A stretch of DNA of 64,000 nucleotides from Podospora pseudoanserina (lineage: Eukaryota; Ascomycota; Sordariomycetes; Sordariales; Podosporaceae): assembly GCF_035222485.1 (NCBI RefSeq), contig NC_085924.1, positions 4,030,001 to 4,094,000 of the forward strand. Direction: 5' to 3'. Shown here piece after piece: positions 22,383 to 34,214 of the stretch. The notes below the pieces were generated by a model. The model was not told the DNA's origin, did no database searches, and worked only from the letters and a program-made list of their open reading frames with translations. Each line of letters opens with the position of its first letter. Position 1 is the first letter of the stretch. The position numbers and the translations under genes were made by a program.

Positions 22383-23838
22383 TCACCTCTCATGCCCCTG
22401 CCCCATAACCTCCCCACTAACAACCTTATCCAACACCCCCCCCCCACCTGCAGCAAACATTCCCTGCCCTCCCTCCACCGCCGTCAGTGGCGACACTTGC
22501 TCTGCCCTAGGCATAGTCCTATTTATAGTTCCCACCCCCATAGGCGTAACAGGCACAGCCCCGACATTCCCAATAGTCATACTATCCGCCCCCACCGTCC
22601 CCATCGTTCCAACCCCTTGTTCATCCTGCTCATACCCCGGCAGTTCCTGCTCCCCCATCTCCCTCACCCCAATCCCAACCCCGATCTTCCTCCCTTTTTG
22701 ATCACCACCCCCCTCCGAAGCAGGGAGCTCAAACCTCCCCGGAGTGGGCGTCTCCCCCCGAAAGTAATACCTCAACCTCGACCCCGCCCTACTCCTCGCG
22801 TCCATTTCCTTTGGACTGGGCGGGACTTCGTCATTATTGAGATGGTGGTTAGCATTAATATTAGCCCAAGCAGCAATTGCAGCAGCGACATTTGTCCCCG
22901 TCGGTGGCCATGCAGCAGCGGAGGCAGAGGCAGGGTTGTGGCTAGAGAAGTCACCGTCTTCAGAAGGGGGGCCAACGTTGGTGTCGACTCGGCCGAAGGA
23001 GTCCCTTTTTTCGTGGGAGCGGTACCCCCCGCGGATGGTGGTGCGGGATGGGGCGCGGAGGTGCCAGCCTGTGGTTAGGGTTGAGGGGTCGTAGCGGTGT
23101 TTGGATTGGGAGGGGGGTTGGGAGGAGCGGGGTGAACGGGGGTGGGCGAGGAGGTAGGTTAGGACGAGGAGGAGGGCGAAGATGGGGATGCCGATTCCGA
23201 GGCCGATGCCGAGGCCTATTTTGAGGGTTTCTAACGAGGTGGAGGTAGTGTCGGAGGGGGAGGGTGATGAGGGGAGGAGGAGGACGCCGGGGCGGATGGG
23301 GAAGGGGGAGCTGGATGATGATGATGAACAGCATGTGGCTGCTTCGGAGGGGGTGTTGCCGCAGCAGAACTGGAGGCCGGAGGAGGAGTTGAGGGTTGAG
23401 GGGCAGGGGATTAGGGGTATTGATGGGAGGAGGCTGTTTCCTGTGGTGATGTTAGTGAGATTGTGCTAGTAGTTGAGACAGAGGGGGGGAGGGGTCACGT
23501 TTGTCTGGTTGGCAGAGCCGGTTGCATGATGAGTCGTTCCAGTCTTTATCTGTGCAGCCTTGCTGTGTCATGAGGTTGTTGGCTTGTGGGCTCATACATA
23601 GTCCGTTGGATAAGCAGTAGTCGTTCTTGTTGCAGCAATGGGTTGTCGTTTTCGTATCTGGTGTTGATCCTGGCCCATAACACGGCACTTGGTTCGTGTC
23701 TTTGTTCCCCCACGTGTCGTAGCATGTTGGTTCCTGCGCTCGCACTCCATCAATGCGGCCGCTGACCAGCAGCAGGGCTAGCGTATTGGCCAGCCATATC
23801 GGTTTATGCGATGTCATTTTGGTTGTTTTGGTTGTCAT
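22383..23838 (-). CDS. Single-pass membrane protein with Cys-rich ectodomain and disordered cytoplasmic tail
   Basis: Two exons (23499-23838 and 22383-23440), 465 aa. The intron is GTGACC...CACTAAC...CACAG. A signal peptide ends near ...SGRIDGVRAQ; either the ATG at 23838 or the one at 23817 (MTSHKPIWLANTLALLLVSG) could start it. The ectodomain holds about a dozen Cys in a common fungal pattern (CCNKNDYCLSNGLC, GCTDKDWNDSSCNRLC), then a Ser-rich stalk. One helix at about residues 190-212 (IGLGIGLGIGIPIFALLLVLTYLL region) crosses the membrane. The cytoplasmic part of about 250 residues is Gly/Pro-rich with RGGYRSHEKRDSFGR and PPSPKEMDARSRAGSRLRYYFRG. The layout resembles fungal cell-surface sensors and adhesin-like proteins, but the ectodomain is not a WSC domain that I can identify. 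The role is inferred as cell-surface or wall-associated. Confidence 0.8.
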
Positions 23839-25966
23839 CGACGTGCTGGTTGCTGGTCACAGTCGATTCCAGTCGTCTCATGTAGATCCACCTTTTTTCT
23901 TCCCTTGCAGTCGAGTATTCAAAAGTCAGCAACTCAAAATCAAAACAAAAAAATGAAAAAAATGGAAAAGACAATCGCGGAGGGAATACAGAGATTGAAA
24001 TGAGTTATTTACGGAAGGATTTCTGGGGTGGGCGAAGGGTGGCGGCGGAGAGGATTCCAACGGCGCAGTCATCGTACTGGCCAGTGCACATAGACACCAA
24101 GTTGTGAGGGCTAAAGTGTGGGTGTTTCAATGCTTCGATGTTTCAATGTTGTGCAAGATGTGTTTTGTTGCGGCACGGCTACTCTACACGGACAAGAATG
24201 CCACGAGAAAATCAGGAAACCCTTGCAGTGGCAATCTGCAAGTCTAATCACAATCCACGGCCAGAACCAACAAGGATCGTTATTTAAAAAAGGTTACCAT
24301 GTTTGCCTTATTCTACTCAACGGTACCTAGGTAATCATGTAATCGACCCCAAAGACCCTCGAGAGGAAAAGGTAGCATAGGGGGAAGTGATCGTCTCTTG
24401 TGCCACCTTACACACGCAACACCTGAGCACTTCACCTCGAATCATGTCCACTTCGTACAGCACCCCAGACACTCCGAGCTGTTGGCCCCAAGAGCTTTCG
24501 CCTCCGTGGCACAGAATCTCAGCTCTGAAAGCCGGGCAGGCTGCCGTTTAGACTCGTCCGTGTCTCCGGAAGAACATGACATCGGAGTTAACCAGGGTTT
24601 GACGCAAATCAGTAAGAAGCTTAATTGATGGCATATGATGGTCGGAGTAATCTCCACAACCCAGGTGAAAAGAGCCATATTTAGGAGCGACCAGATCAGC
24701 CGAATGAGCTTGTCCGTCAACATTCTACACCTTTACCCCTGCGATGGTCTGCTGTGCCGCCCACAACAGCACGCGAGCCTGTGCATCGCCGCCGCGTACC
24801 TGCAGGAAACAAAATGTGCACTGTGAAGAGGGAAGGTGAAGACGTTTCAAGTTGGGGCAGTTCGGTCGATGAAATTGGTGATGTGCCCATCGATTATCGT
24901 GTCGAGATCAAGGTTGGAGATGTCGTCCTTGAATTGCACACCTAAGGTAGGTCAGTGCCGTGTGTATGCAGTTTAGTATGTGACTGTCTCAGTGCCCGAG
25001 ATCACCAACAATAGCAAAGACCTGCGCCCGCAGTCTCCGTGAAAGAGGCCACCGAGCCTCGGGGTCCAAAACCGCGCTCCATCTCCGCAATCTGCAAGCT
25101 TGCGTCCCACAAGAACCTACCCTAAGCTCTCAACCGTTCCATATCACGATCTCTTCCACATAATGGGCGGCATATAAGGAAGGTGCCAGCCCTCCAGTTT
25201 CATTCCAGGATACAGTTCCTAAAAGCTTCATCCCACAATCCCCATCATCCTCGGTCCAGATTGTCAAGACCCTCCCAATTGATCACATTAACCTTGCTTG
25301 ATACCCTGATCCTCGCTTGCCGCCACCTTTGAGCGGGCCAACCCGCCCTATTTTCGCATATGCATCTACCCGGCTCCTGTAGCGACCGCGCGTATCTCAA
25401 ATCAAAAGCATCGGCACGTTTTCCCCCGCGCGGGCCATGTTGAGGTGATCGGCTTCATATAGCCCTATGTCACAGTAAAGGATCCCGCTGTGGGAGCTTG
25501 GAGATTGAGGGCGTTGGTACCGAACGGCGTGGATTCCTTTTCCCCCTGAGAGCTGCTACGTTCTTGAAAGGCAGCCTTGCCGATCTTCAAGCATATAATC
25601 TGAGTGTTGAGAGATCATAGCGAAAGTAAATAGAATGATATCTAAGTAGGTAACAATGATTTGAAGCCTGTAGAAATAAATCGTTGAAGGTCGGGTGGTG
25701 GAGATCACACCGCAAACAGAATTGGGCTGAGCAAAAGCTGTGCCATATCGAAGCATGAAGCTTTGAAAGGAAAGAAGACATCCGTGATCCATTCTGCTTG
25801 CCAAGAATGCTGTACAACGCGGAGAGTAGCACCCTGTCGTGATATTGATAAGGGGCTACTGTAGAAATAGCAAAGCAATATGGCAAACTGTGATGTGGTA
25901 ATTCTGCTGGCTGTCGGTCCGCGTTGCCAACCTCAACAGCAGACCTTTTCCGAGACCTCCTGCACG
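23839..25966. other. 2.1 kb intergenic, no supported gene
   Basis: Upstream of the membrane protein and downstream of the AA9 gene. Open frames are short and unremarkable. A promoter-like CATATAAGG at about 25169-25177 is followed by a C/T-rich stretch that looks like a 5' UTR, but no convincing coding frame follows it on the plus strand. Confidence 0.5.
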
Positions 25967-26781
25967 TTAAGCAGGGCAGGTCATCGGCCTCGGTCCAGGA
26001 ATAGGATACGGCTTCCTCCCATTATCCGGCACACTAGCCACCCAAATCTGCAGCAAAATCCCCGGATCATTCTGCTTGTACGCACCCGGAATACTAACAG
26101 TCTCACTCGGGACATGGCTCCTGCTGCCCGACACACTGAGCTGAGCACATGATTGATAAAACTGAGCCCCCATGTTGCTGTACGCAGAGTGCAAGGCCAA
26201 CAGCTCCTGCCGCAGTAGATAGTGGCCCGGTGCCAGGCATGTAGGGATCGTGGCGTAGGACCAGCCCTTGTTGGCGATCATGGTGTCCACGCCCCATTTT
26301 CCAGTCTGAGTGTTGAGGCCCTCCTCAGAAATCTTGAACCACTTGAGGTTGTTGGGAGATGCTGTGGCCGCGTTGTCGACCTTGGCCATGTAGGTTGAGA
26401 TGGGCCCTTTGTGGGAGGAGGCAATGGGGTGATCAGGATCGTTGGGCCATTGAGCACCACCGATGACATGGCCCCACCACGCGCCAATTCTGTCACCGGC
26501 CTTGACAGAAATTACTTGGTTGGACTGCGTGCCTCGGATACCACAGGCTAGCTGGGCGTCGTTGACGTTGATGACGGGGTTGGGCTGAGAGGGAGCGCGG
26601 AGACCGTGGAGTTGCGGGTGTTCGACGCCGTTGACGGAGACTTTCTGTTGTTGAAAAGTGGAGATCAGTCAGTCAAGGCGACGGAGAAAGGGATTTGGGA
26701 AAATGGTGTGATCGTCCGTACCTGGAAGATGCTATGAGTCTTGGCCAAGGAGGCCAGAGCAACAACAGAGATGAGCTTCAT
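25967..26781 (-). CDS. AA9 lytic polysaccharide monooxygenase (secreted)
   Basis: Two exons (26722-26781 and 25967-26644), 245 aa, with a 77 bp intron GTACGG...CAG placed just after the mature N-terminus, a usual AA9 position. The signal peptide MKLISVVALASLAKT is cut to leave the N-terminal His16 (HSIFQKVSVNG), the first ligand of the copper histidine brace. The second brace His is His98 in SSHKGP. Axial Tyr183 lies in QFYQSCAQL, with Gln181 and His172 in the expected second-sphere places. Cys54 with Cys186 and others allow the usual disulphides. There is no C-terminal CBM1; it ends PRPMTCPA. The enzyme oxidatively cleaves cellulose or related beta-glucans outside the cell using a reductant and O2 or H2O2. 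Regioselectivity cannot be read from the sequence. The gene lies head-on to the LTR element, which begins 268 bp upstream of its start codon. Confidence 0.95.
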
Positions 26782-26862
26782 CACAGCAACGACTGACGCA
26801 GAACTAGTCTCCTAGTTCTTGGGCTGGACTGGCGAGAGTATGTTTGCGAGATCAGAGCGGGT

Positions 26863-26870
26863 TTTAAATA
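26863..26870 (-). promoter_or_regulatory. TATA-like element of the AA9 gene
   Basis: TATTTAAA on the minus strand, 82 bp upstream of the AA9 start codon; a CCAAT pentamer sits about 100 bp further upstream (near 26966). Inferred core promoter. Confidence 0.5.
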
Positions 26871-27043
26871 CCCTTTTAGCATCCAGCGCTCCCTTGCCCA
26901 GGGTAAGCCGGTGCTGAAGCTTTGAAGACGCATCTAGTCATGGACATCTCCTAGCCTGCTTGGCCAATATAGCAATATAGGGTCGTCATCTTCGATTGCA
27001 AGCTCAGCAAAATTACTGGATGACATCTCGTCACCAGCTGGCC

Positions 27044-27048
27044 TTAGT
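27044..27048. repeat. Target site duplication, left copy (TTAGT)
   Basis: TTAGT directly precedes the 5' LTR. The right copy at 32974-32978 is TTGGT. They differ by one TpG-to-TpA change, as RIP would make. Confidence 0.75.
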
Positions 27049-27232
27049 TGTGGGGCACCAAAGGGCCCAGGTTTTCCCAGACCCACACCGGTTTGCTCTT
27101 AGGGCTGGATTTTCTTACTATTTTCTTTTAAACCAATAACCAACTACTGTAATACTAATTTGCTTACCAATTTTGGCCATTTTTTGGCCTCATTTTCGCC
27201 GCCGGTGACTTTCCTAGGTCGCCAGCCCAACA
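27049..27232 (+). repeat. 5' LTR, 184 bp
   Basis: Begins TGTGGGGC and ends CCCAACA. It matches 32790-32973 at 177 of 184 positions with no gaps. All seven differences are transitions at CpA/TpG versus TpA. Confidence 0.92.
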
Positions 27233-27244
27233 GGTTATAAGCTC
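27233..27244 (+). other. Primer-binding site, anticodon-arm tRNA type
   Basis: GGTTATAAGCTC directly follows the LTR. Apart from one G-to-A change and one variable base it matches the complement of the anticodon arm of initiator tRNA-Met rather than its 3' end, which implies priming by a cleaved half-tRNA as in some copia elements. This is an inference from tRNA sequence knowledge. Confidence 0.5.
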
Positions 27245-30200
27245 TTTTGACGCTTAAATCACTAAGCAAACCGAAGTCGACGCCCTCGTCGACAACCTAA
27301 CCTCGTAAGGCCGAATACTATACCGGACCTTACGACTTTTCGACCCTTATCAGGCCAATATCACGCAATTAGACCTTTCGACGGTAATTTTAGAGGCGTT
27401 AAGAGAGTTAATTAACTTCTTAATTAACGGAAGCCTGGTTTTAACCCTAACGCTTATCTTAACGAAGAATTAAAACGACCGACCACCCTTTACCGATAAA
27501 AGTATAGTTTATAGCGCTAACTTTCTCTTAACTAAGTTTCTTTAGTTCTACCATTTCTATAACCTTTTGGCTAAAAAATTATTATTTTCCGGCAGTAGTT
27601 AAGAACTCTATCCTACCTTATTAAAAGACCGATAACGGAGTAAGTATCTCGCTCTCTATATAAATTAATTTAACCCACTATAAGCAGCTATAAAATTAAA
27701 TAGTGCCTTTCTTTAAATCTTTCTTTTAATATCTTTTTTATAGTATCTTTCTTACGATTTCTCTTTAACTAATTTTTCTTTTAAAATAACTAGCACTAAC
27801 GTTACTATAGCCTAACTCTTAAAGCTTATAAAAGTTATAAGAAATACTAATACCGTCGCTATAGTTAAATAATAAACCTTTTAAGCCTTACCGGCTCTAA
27901 ACTTAAAGACCGATCTTTCCGGTTAGGAATTTTAGTTAACTTAGTCCTTTATATATTATAGCTTAAAGGACTATATTAAGGTTAATATATAACTATTAGC
28001 GGAAGAAAGGATATTTACTTTTGATTAATAATATACTAATAATTTAAATATTTAAAACCTAATAATAATTTCCGTTAAAAAGCCCGAAATTTAATAACGA
28101 ATTTTTAATCTCGATTAAAAGGCTAACGGTATTAATACTTATAGTTTATATTAAAAAATTATTTAAGCCTTATAATATAATACTTTCGATATCGTTAATA
28201 TACTTTTAAAAGAGTATTTTACTTTTAAGTATATTAACTTCGTTTTATTTTAAGCCTACTTTAGCCGGCTCGAGGTCCTTCGCCGTCGTTTTAATATAAT
28301 AGAAATTAAAATCGGCTACGTAGCTTACCTTTAGGCTACCTTAAACGGTATTAAAACCGCGTACCCCGATTTATACGACCGGCTAGTAAAAAAAATAGAA
28401 AATAGTATTATAACTTAAACGCTCCTTTACTAAGAGTATAACGCTAAAGCTATTACGGAGGAGACTATACCGGCTTACTTTAAAATTATTATCGAGACTA
28501 CTAAAGCCCCGGCTGCAATTATACCTTTATATACTATATTATTAACCCTATTAAAGAAATACGATTATTATACTAAAGGTTTAAAAAAAGGTAATTAATA
28601 TTATATAGGCTATAGTCGTTACTACCCGAAGGGTAAGGCTTATTAATAATATAACTTTAATAAAGCTTTAAAGGATTAGGAGTATAAGGAAAAAGTATAA
28701 ACGGATAAGTAAAAAAGGCGGTAAAATATTAATTCGTTAATAGGGACTTTTTAAAGCTATACTAATAGCGTTATTAATACTAAGTTTTCGAGGGACCGAC
28801 CTACCTATAGTACCCTAATACTATTTAATAACTTCGCTAATATATTACTTTTTATTTATTATAATAATAATTAATTAAATTTTCGTTTCGGTCTTTAAAG
28901 GTAATACTTTCGTTAATAAATACCTTTAAAGTCTAATAGGCCGTTAAAATATTTAAAGACTATATATATTATAATTCCGGATACGCGGATTTCGTATTTA
29001 ATAAACTAAAGTAATTTACCGAAGTTTATTTATTACCTAAGGAAAGGAAAAAAAGGTTCCTTTCGTCGTTAAGAGATATTATAAAATATAGCTATTAAGG
29101 AGCCGTAGCGCTAAAATCTACCCTTTTAAATAGCTAGATTATTATTTTAAAGTTTAAAGAAATAATATATTACCTATAAGCGCCTATTAATTTAATATCG
29201 GCGGGTAAGCTACTCGATAAAGGTATTTTCTGGGACTAAAAGAGTTATAACCTAGTCTTTAAAAGTACTAAGTAAGTAATATATAAATTAATTAAAAATA
29301 ATAACGTATATTAAATAAATATAATACTTAACGCCGATTTCGGTAAAATATTTTTAGTAAAGACTTTTATTAAGGCCGTAATAATATTTATTAATTACCG
29401 GATAATATATCGCTGTTTAATATACGTTAATAAAGACGATATTTATAAGGCTTATACGTAGGTAAAAATTAAATTCGTCGGTAATAACTTTTTCTATAAG
29501 CCCTACGTAATAGTAAAAATAATAAATTAATTAGGCTTATCGACCTTTACGTAAATTAATAACCCGTTCGACTTTATTTATATCGACGTTATTACCTATA
29601 AAAACCCTAAATATTTAAATTATAAATACTTTATTTACTACGTAAATATATAAAATAATTATAAATAAATTAATTTTATAATAAAGAAAAAGTAAGTATT
29701 TGATAAGGTTAAGGATTTCGAAACGAAGATCGCGCGCTAAACTAAGTATAAAATTAGTATTATCGGTTTTAATAGAGGTACGGAATTTACTTAAGGCTCT
29801 AGGACCTTTAACGATAGTCGCTTAGCTACTTAGGCCGACTAAAAGGGTATTACTATCCTTAAGACCGTACTTTACTTACTATAGATAAATAGAAAGGTAA
29901 AGAAGGTTACGAGGATTACGTTTAACCGTACTAAAGCTATTATATTAATTTATAAAGTACTAAAAAAGCTATTTTTATTTATTATATAGTTTATAATTTA
30001 CGTAAGTAACCTACTATCTTCGAGGGTTAACGAGGGAGATATTAGTATTTACGAAAAGTATATTATAAAGCTTAATATATCTAAGGGCGAGCGGAAGCCG
30101 TATATTCGGTACTTACGCTTATACTTTTACGACGCGTATTACTATATTAAATTAACTTACCGGGCTAATTTAAATAAATTTATCGTTAGGGTAGAGAAAA

Positions 30201-32780
30201 AAAAGTTTATCGGCTATATAAATATATATATTAAAATATATTAGGTCTAGAACCTAATTATTAATAAAGTTATAAAGGTTAATATTATAAAGTTTAACGA
30301 AAGCGATTTTTATAAACTTAACGATAATAAATATAAAGATATTAAGTACAAAATAGTTTTTATTAATAATACTATAGCCGAAAAAAAAAATATTATTATT
30401 AATAGAACGGTATCTTTAAGAAGGAAGGTTACCTTTAATAATAAACCTATTATTATACCGGAGCCCGCTATATAGCGGAGTATTTTAATAATTAATAAAG
30501 GGAAGGTTAAGGACCTTAAGTAAACTATTTTACTTACTTTAAAAACTACGTTATTACTAATACTACCTTTATTATTTAAAACTTTAAACGTAAAAAACTT
30601 TTTCGACGCTAAAAAGGTAAAGGATATACGGTCCGAAGTACTTATTTTACTAAACTATAATTAAGTGCCTTATACTATTAACTCTCTTACTATAAAAGAG
30701 CTTACTTTCCCTATAAGGCTAATAGGAAGGGAGGAGGGTAAGGCTATAGGGGAGCCTAGTAATAACTAGGCTAATAATAGGTTATTAGATTTAAGTATAA
30801 ATAGCTTAATCGAAAACTTTAATAACGATTTCGAGCTTAATATAGGCTATATAAAAAAAATAATAATTTTTTTACCGACTTAAGAGCAGTTTCGTAAAAT
30901 AATAATAAGAAATTAAGGCCTAAATTTTTATAAAAAGCTATAGTAAGGTAAATACCTTTATTAAAGTTTTTTTATAGTATATCTCGATAACCTATAATTA
31001 CGTAAGGTAATAACCTACGCCCTATCTATAATTAAAATCGACTACCTTTTATAAACTATTAATAAGTACTATATACCTAAGAACTACCGGTAAGTAAAGA
31101 AACTCGAAAATTATTATAAATATTAATTACTTACTATAAAAAAGTAGGACGCCGGCTTATTAAAAAAGGACGTTTACGAACTAATAAATACGCCGAAAGG
31201 CTATAACGTTTTACCGAGTAAATAAATATATAATAAGAAAATAGACTTTTATATTAATAAGGTAAAGGCTAAAGTAAAATAAATAATATATAATAACTTT
31301 AATAGGGATTCTTAAGCTATATAGGACGTCTACGCCGCCGTTATAAATAATATAATAATTAAATACTTTTAAGTTATTATAGCCGTAAAGGACTAGGAGT
31401 ACCTTTAATATAACTTTAAAATAATATTTTTTAACGTTAAAATCCTTAATACTATATAATACTATATATAATTACTAAATAGTTTAAGTAAATTATTAAG
31501 TAAAGTATATTAGCTTAAAAGGATATTATATAGTTTAAAGAAATTACCTATTTATTAATACGAAATAGTAAAACCTATAATAATTAAATTAAGTTTCGAT
31601 ACCCTTTTATTAAACTTTTACTTATTCCGTTATAAAAAAATAAGTACTTTAATAGTCTTATACGTAAATAACTTATTTATATTAACGCTTACGACGAAAA
31701 TTATTAAAGATATTACTACCGGGCTAAAAAGTAAGTATAGTATTAAGAAACTAAGCGAGCCGAAAAGGTTTTTAGGTTTTAATATTATAAAGAACCGCGG
31801 AAAGAAATAGATCTACCTATCCTAAGTAACTTATATCGACGCTTTACTCGAGAAATTTAACTATAAAGATATAGCCGGCGTAATTACGCTATAGCTAGCC
31901 AAACTAAAGCTTCCTTTTACGTAAAAAAAAAATAACCGCGGAAGTAAAAAAATATATTCGGAAGATTAATTCGTTAAACTAACTTTCTATTAATACTTAA
32001 CTTAATATTACTTTTACCGTTAACCGCCTTTATAAAGGTAATTCTAGGCCCTTACTATATTATTTAGAGTTAATAAAGTACTTTTTCCGGTACTTAATTA
32101 CTATTAGGAAACTATATATTATATTAGGGGATTCCGAGTTTTCGGTAAAAAATATAAAGTTTATAAAATTCGTAAATACCTTATACGTAAATATCTTACT
32201 TTAAAGATATTCTATTAGCGACTATATTATTTTCGTAGCTAATAAACTAATATTATAGAAAAGTAAAAAGTAGACCTTCGTTACCCTAAGTACGACGGAA
32301 GTAAAGTTTATTAACCTAACGCCTATAAAGTATTTACTATAGTAGGTATTAAAGATATTAGAAGACTATAGTATACTATAGTTAAGGCTATATATACTAT
32401 ATACCGATAGTAAGAACGCCGAAATTATAGTTCTAAACCTTTAAAATATCGCTAGGACCTAATATATTAATATACGATATAAGTGGGTAGGTAAATAAGT
32501 AAAGGAAGGAAGATTTAGTATTTAATATATCTTTAGGTTAAAGATACCGGCGGATAGATTTATAAAGGTACTATAAAGGGAGAAGCACGTAAAGTTTATA
32601 TAGCTATTAGGAATACGAGATTTTCCGGTTTAAGATATACAGGAGAACGTATATTTGTATGGGAAAAAGGCTACTAGGGCATTGGGCAAAGGAGTTAAAA
32701 GAAGTAGGAAGAATCTAGGCGTATATTGGCCTTCGGAGGATATTAACGATGGCTTCGTTTTGGACGGCGGTGTGCTGTCT

Positions 32781-32789
32781 GTGGGGGGG
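32781..32789 (+). other. Polypurine tract
   Basis: G-rich run GTGGGGGGG ends right before the 3' LTR, where plus-strand DNA synthesis would start. Confidence 0.65.
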
Positions 32790-32973
32790 TATGGGGCACT
32801 AAAGGGCCCAGGTTTTCCCAGACCCACACCGGTTTGCTCTTGGGGCTGGATTTTCTTACTGTTTTCTTTTGAACCAACAACCAACTACTGTAATACTAAT
32901 TTGCTTACCAATTTTGGCCATTTTTTGGCCTTATTTTCGCCGCCGGTGACTTTCCTAGGTCGCCAGCCCAACA
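32790..32973 (+). repeat. 3' LTR, 184 bp
   Basis: Begins TATGGGGC (the TG end changed to TA) and ends CCCAACA. Same length as the 5' LTR. Confidence 0.92.
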
Positions 32974-32978
32974 TTGGT
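32974..32978. repeat. Target site duplication, right copy (TTGGT)
   Basis: Directly follows the 3' LTR; see the left copy at 27044-27048. Confidence 0.75.
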
Positions 32979-34214
32979 TGATCATCTTGCCCTATCGGAG
33001 ACGTCCCCTCCGCGGTCCCCAGCCAGCCAGGTTCGGGATTTCATTTTGTCCCCAGATTCATCCACCTATCTGCCGGCACACATTCTGCCAAGACATAGTC
33101 AGCTTTGGCAAGGCCAGTCTGATGAGTAATTTCTTGTCGAGACTCATTCATTCCGCTGACGTCGAGATGTCGAGAAATTGGAATGCTCAGGAGTTCAAGT
33201 GTAGTGGGAGGCGTCCGCTAGCCGTTGTCTTGTTAAGTACTAAAGGATTCGGTCGGTGGTATGGTCGGCCTGGCTGATAGAAATAGAACGACTGCGTTCA
33301 AGGCTTGTAAGGCCAAACCAGGTTAGGATTCTGTATCCTGAAAAACATCAGCATCCATAATCAATGCTAGGCGACGTGGATCTTCTGGAAGCATCAAACA
33401 CGTACAGCCTAGTGCAGGAACACAGAAAGCTTTGACACATATAGATATTCAAGCATTGACCAGTCTTGTGGTAGAGGTGGTCGGCGAGAGCACATCATTG
33501 GCCCTGGTGGAATGCCACACATGGCCAAGAGTGCGTCTCACCTTGCTCACCGCGAAGTTGGATGTCTGAATCAGACCATGACAAACATGCCGACCCCCGC
33601 GGAGATTCCCTATCGTTGTGGTCCCGATAGCAAGAAATATCGGGGTAGACCTGCATTGGTGTAACCTGTTGTGCTTGTCGTCGATCAAGGAAAACACCGG
33701 TTTGCCTTTGATAAGAAGAAGAGACGAAATTGGATTTATGGTCGACATCGGGAGCATGCTGCTAGCAACGATAAGGCAGACGAAAGTTGAATGGTTCCAG
33801 GCGGTCGGGTCGGCTGCCGCTTCAGGTGGCCAGCTCGTGGGATGCGCCGTGCCCCATAGGCACATGTGTCGCCCCGGTCCAGTGAGAACCGGTCAAACAT
33901 GCTGGCCTCTGAATGGCTCTCGGGGGTCTCGGAGGAGGTAACGGCTTTGGTCCCGGCAAACGCGTGCGTGGGGGTCAGCAAGAGCAACGCACACACGTAT
34001 CCGGGCCATCAGCAACTGCCATGTCGGACTCTCTCTGAGTGCCAGGTGCCTGGCCTGGTTGCTGGGATGGAAAGAGCATCCGGCAAACAGGCGCTAATGG
34101 CAACAGCAAAAGGGATTTCCACGTCTCTTTACCTCTCCCTCTCCTCTCTCGTTTGCCAACAAGCACTCCAAAGCATCAAACCACCCCATCTTCCCCCTTC
34201 AACTTTGGCGCAGA
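32979..34214. other. Intergenic, no supported gene
   Basis: Non-RIPped sequence with normal base composition between the retrotransposon and the reductase gene. Overlapping open frames on both strands at 33449-33996 (up to 138 residues) show no known domain and I cannot decide between them. A C/T-rich stretch before 34215 fits a 5' UTR. Confidence 0.45.

Larger units (their letters stand above)
27049..32973 (+). mobile_element. RIP-destroyed Ty1/copia-type LTR retrotransposon
   Basis: 5.9 kb element with 184 bp LTRs, a 5 bp target duplication, a primer-binding site and a polypurine tract. The interior (about 27.3-32.64 kb) is very AT-rich; TpA abounds and CpA/TpG are nearly absent, while CpG persists. 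This is a saturated RIP pattern, and no frame is open. Degraded domain traces on the plus strand run integrase (NRGTEFT, 29771-29791), then reverse transcriptase (YVNNLFIL at 31661-31684, where the family has two Asp), then the RT connection region (KRFLGFNII, about 31769), then RNase H (TLSTTEVKFINL, near 32283). Integrase before reverse transcriptase places it in Ty1/copia rather than gypsy. It is certainly immobile. It sits between the AA9 gene and a ketopantoate reductase gene. Confidence 0.93.

Noticed and set aside
27300-32640. AT-rich block as a centromere fragment or inserted mitochondrial DNA
   Set aside because: It is bounded by matching LTRs with a target duplication and contains integrase, reverse transcriptase and RNase H traces with RIP-type changes.
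33449-33996. Overlapping open frames of 86-138 codons on both strands
   Set aside because: No domain, no splice support, and neither strand is favoured; left as intergenic.
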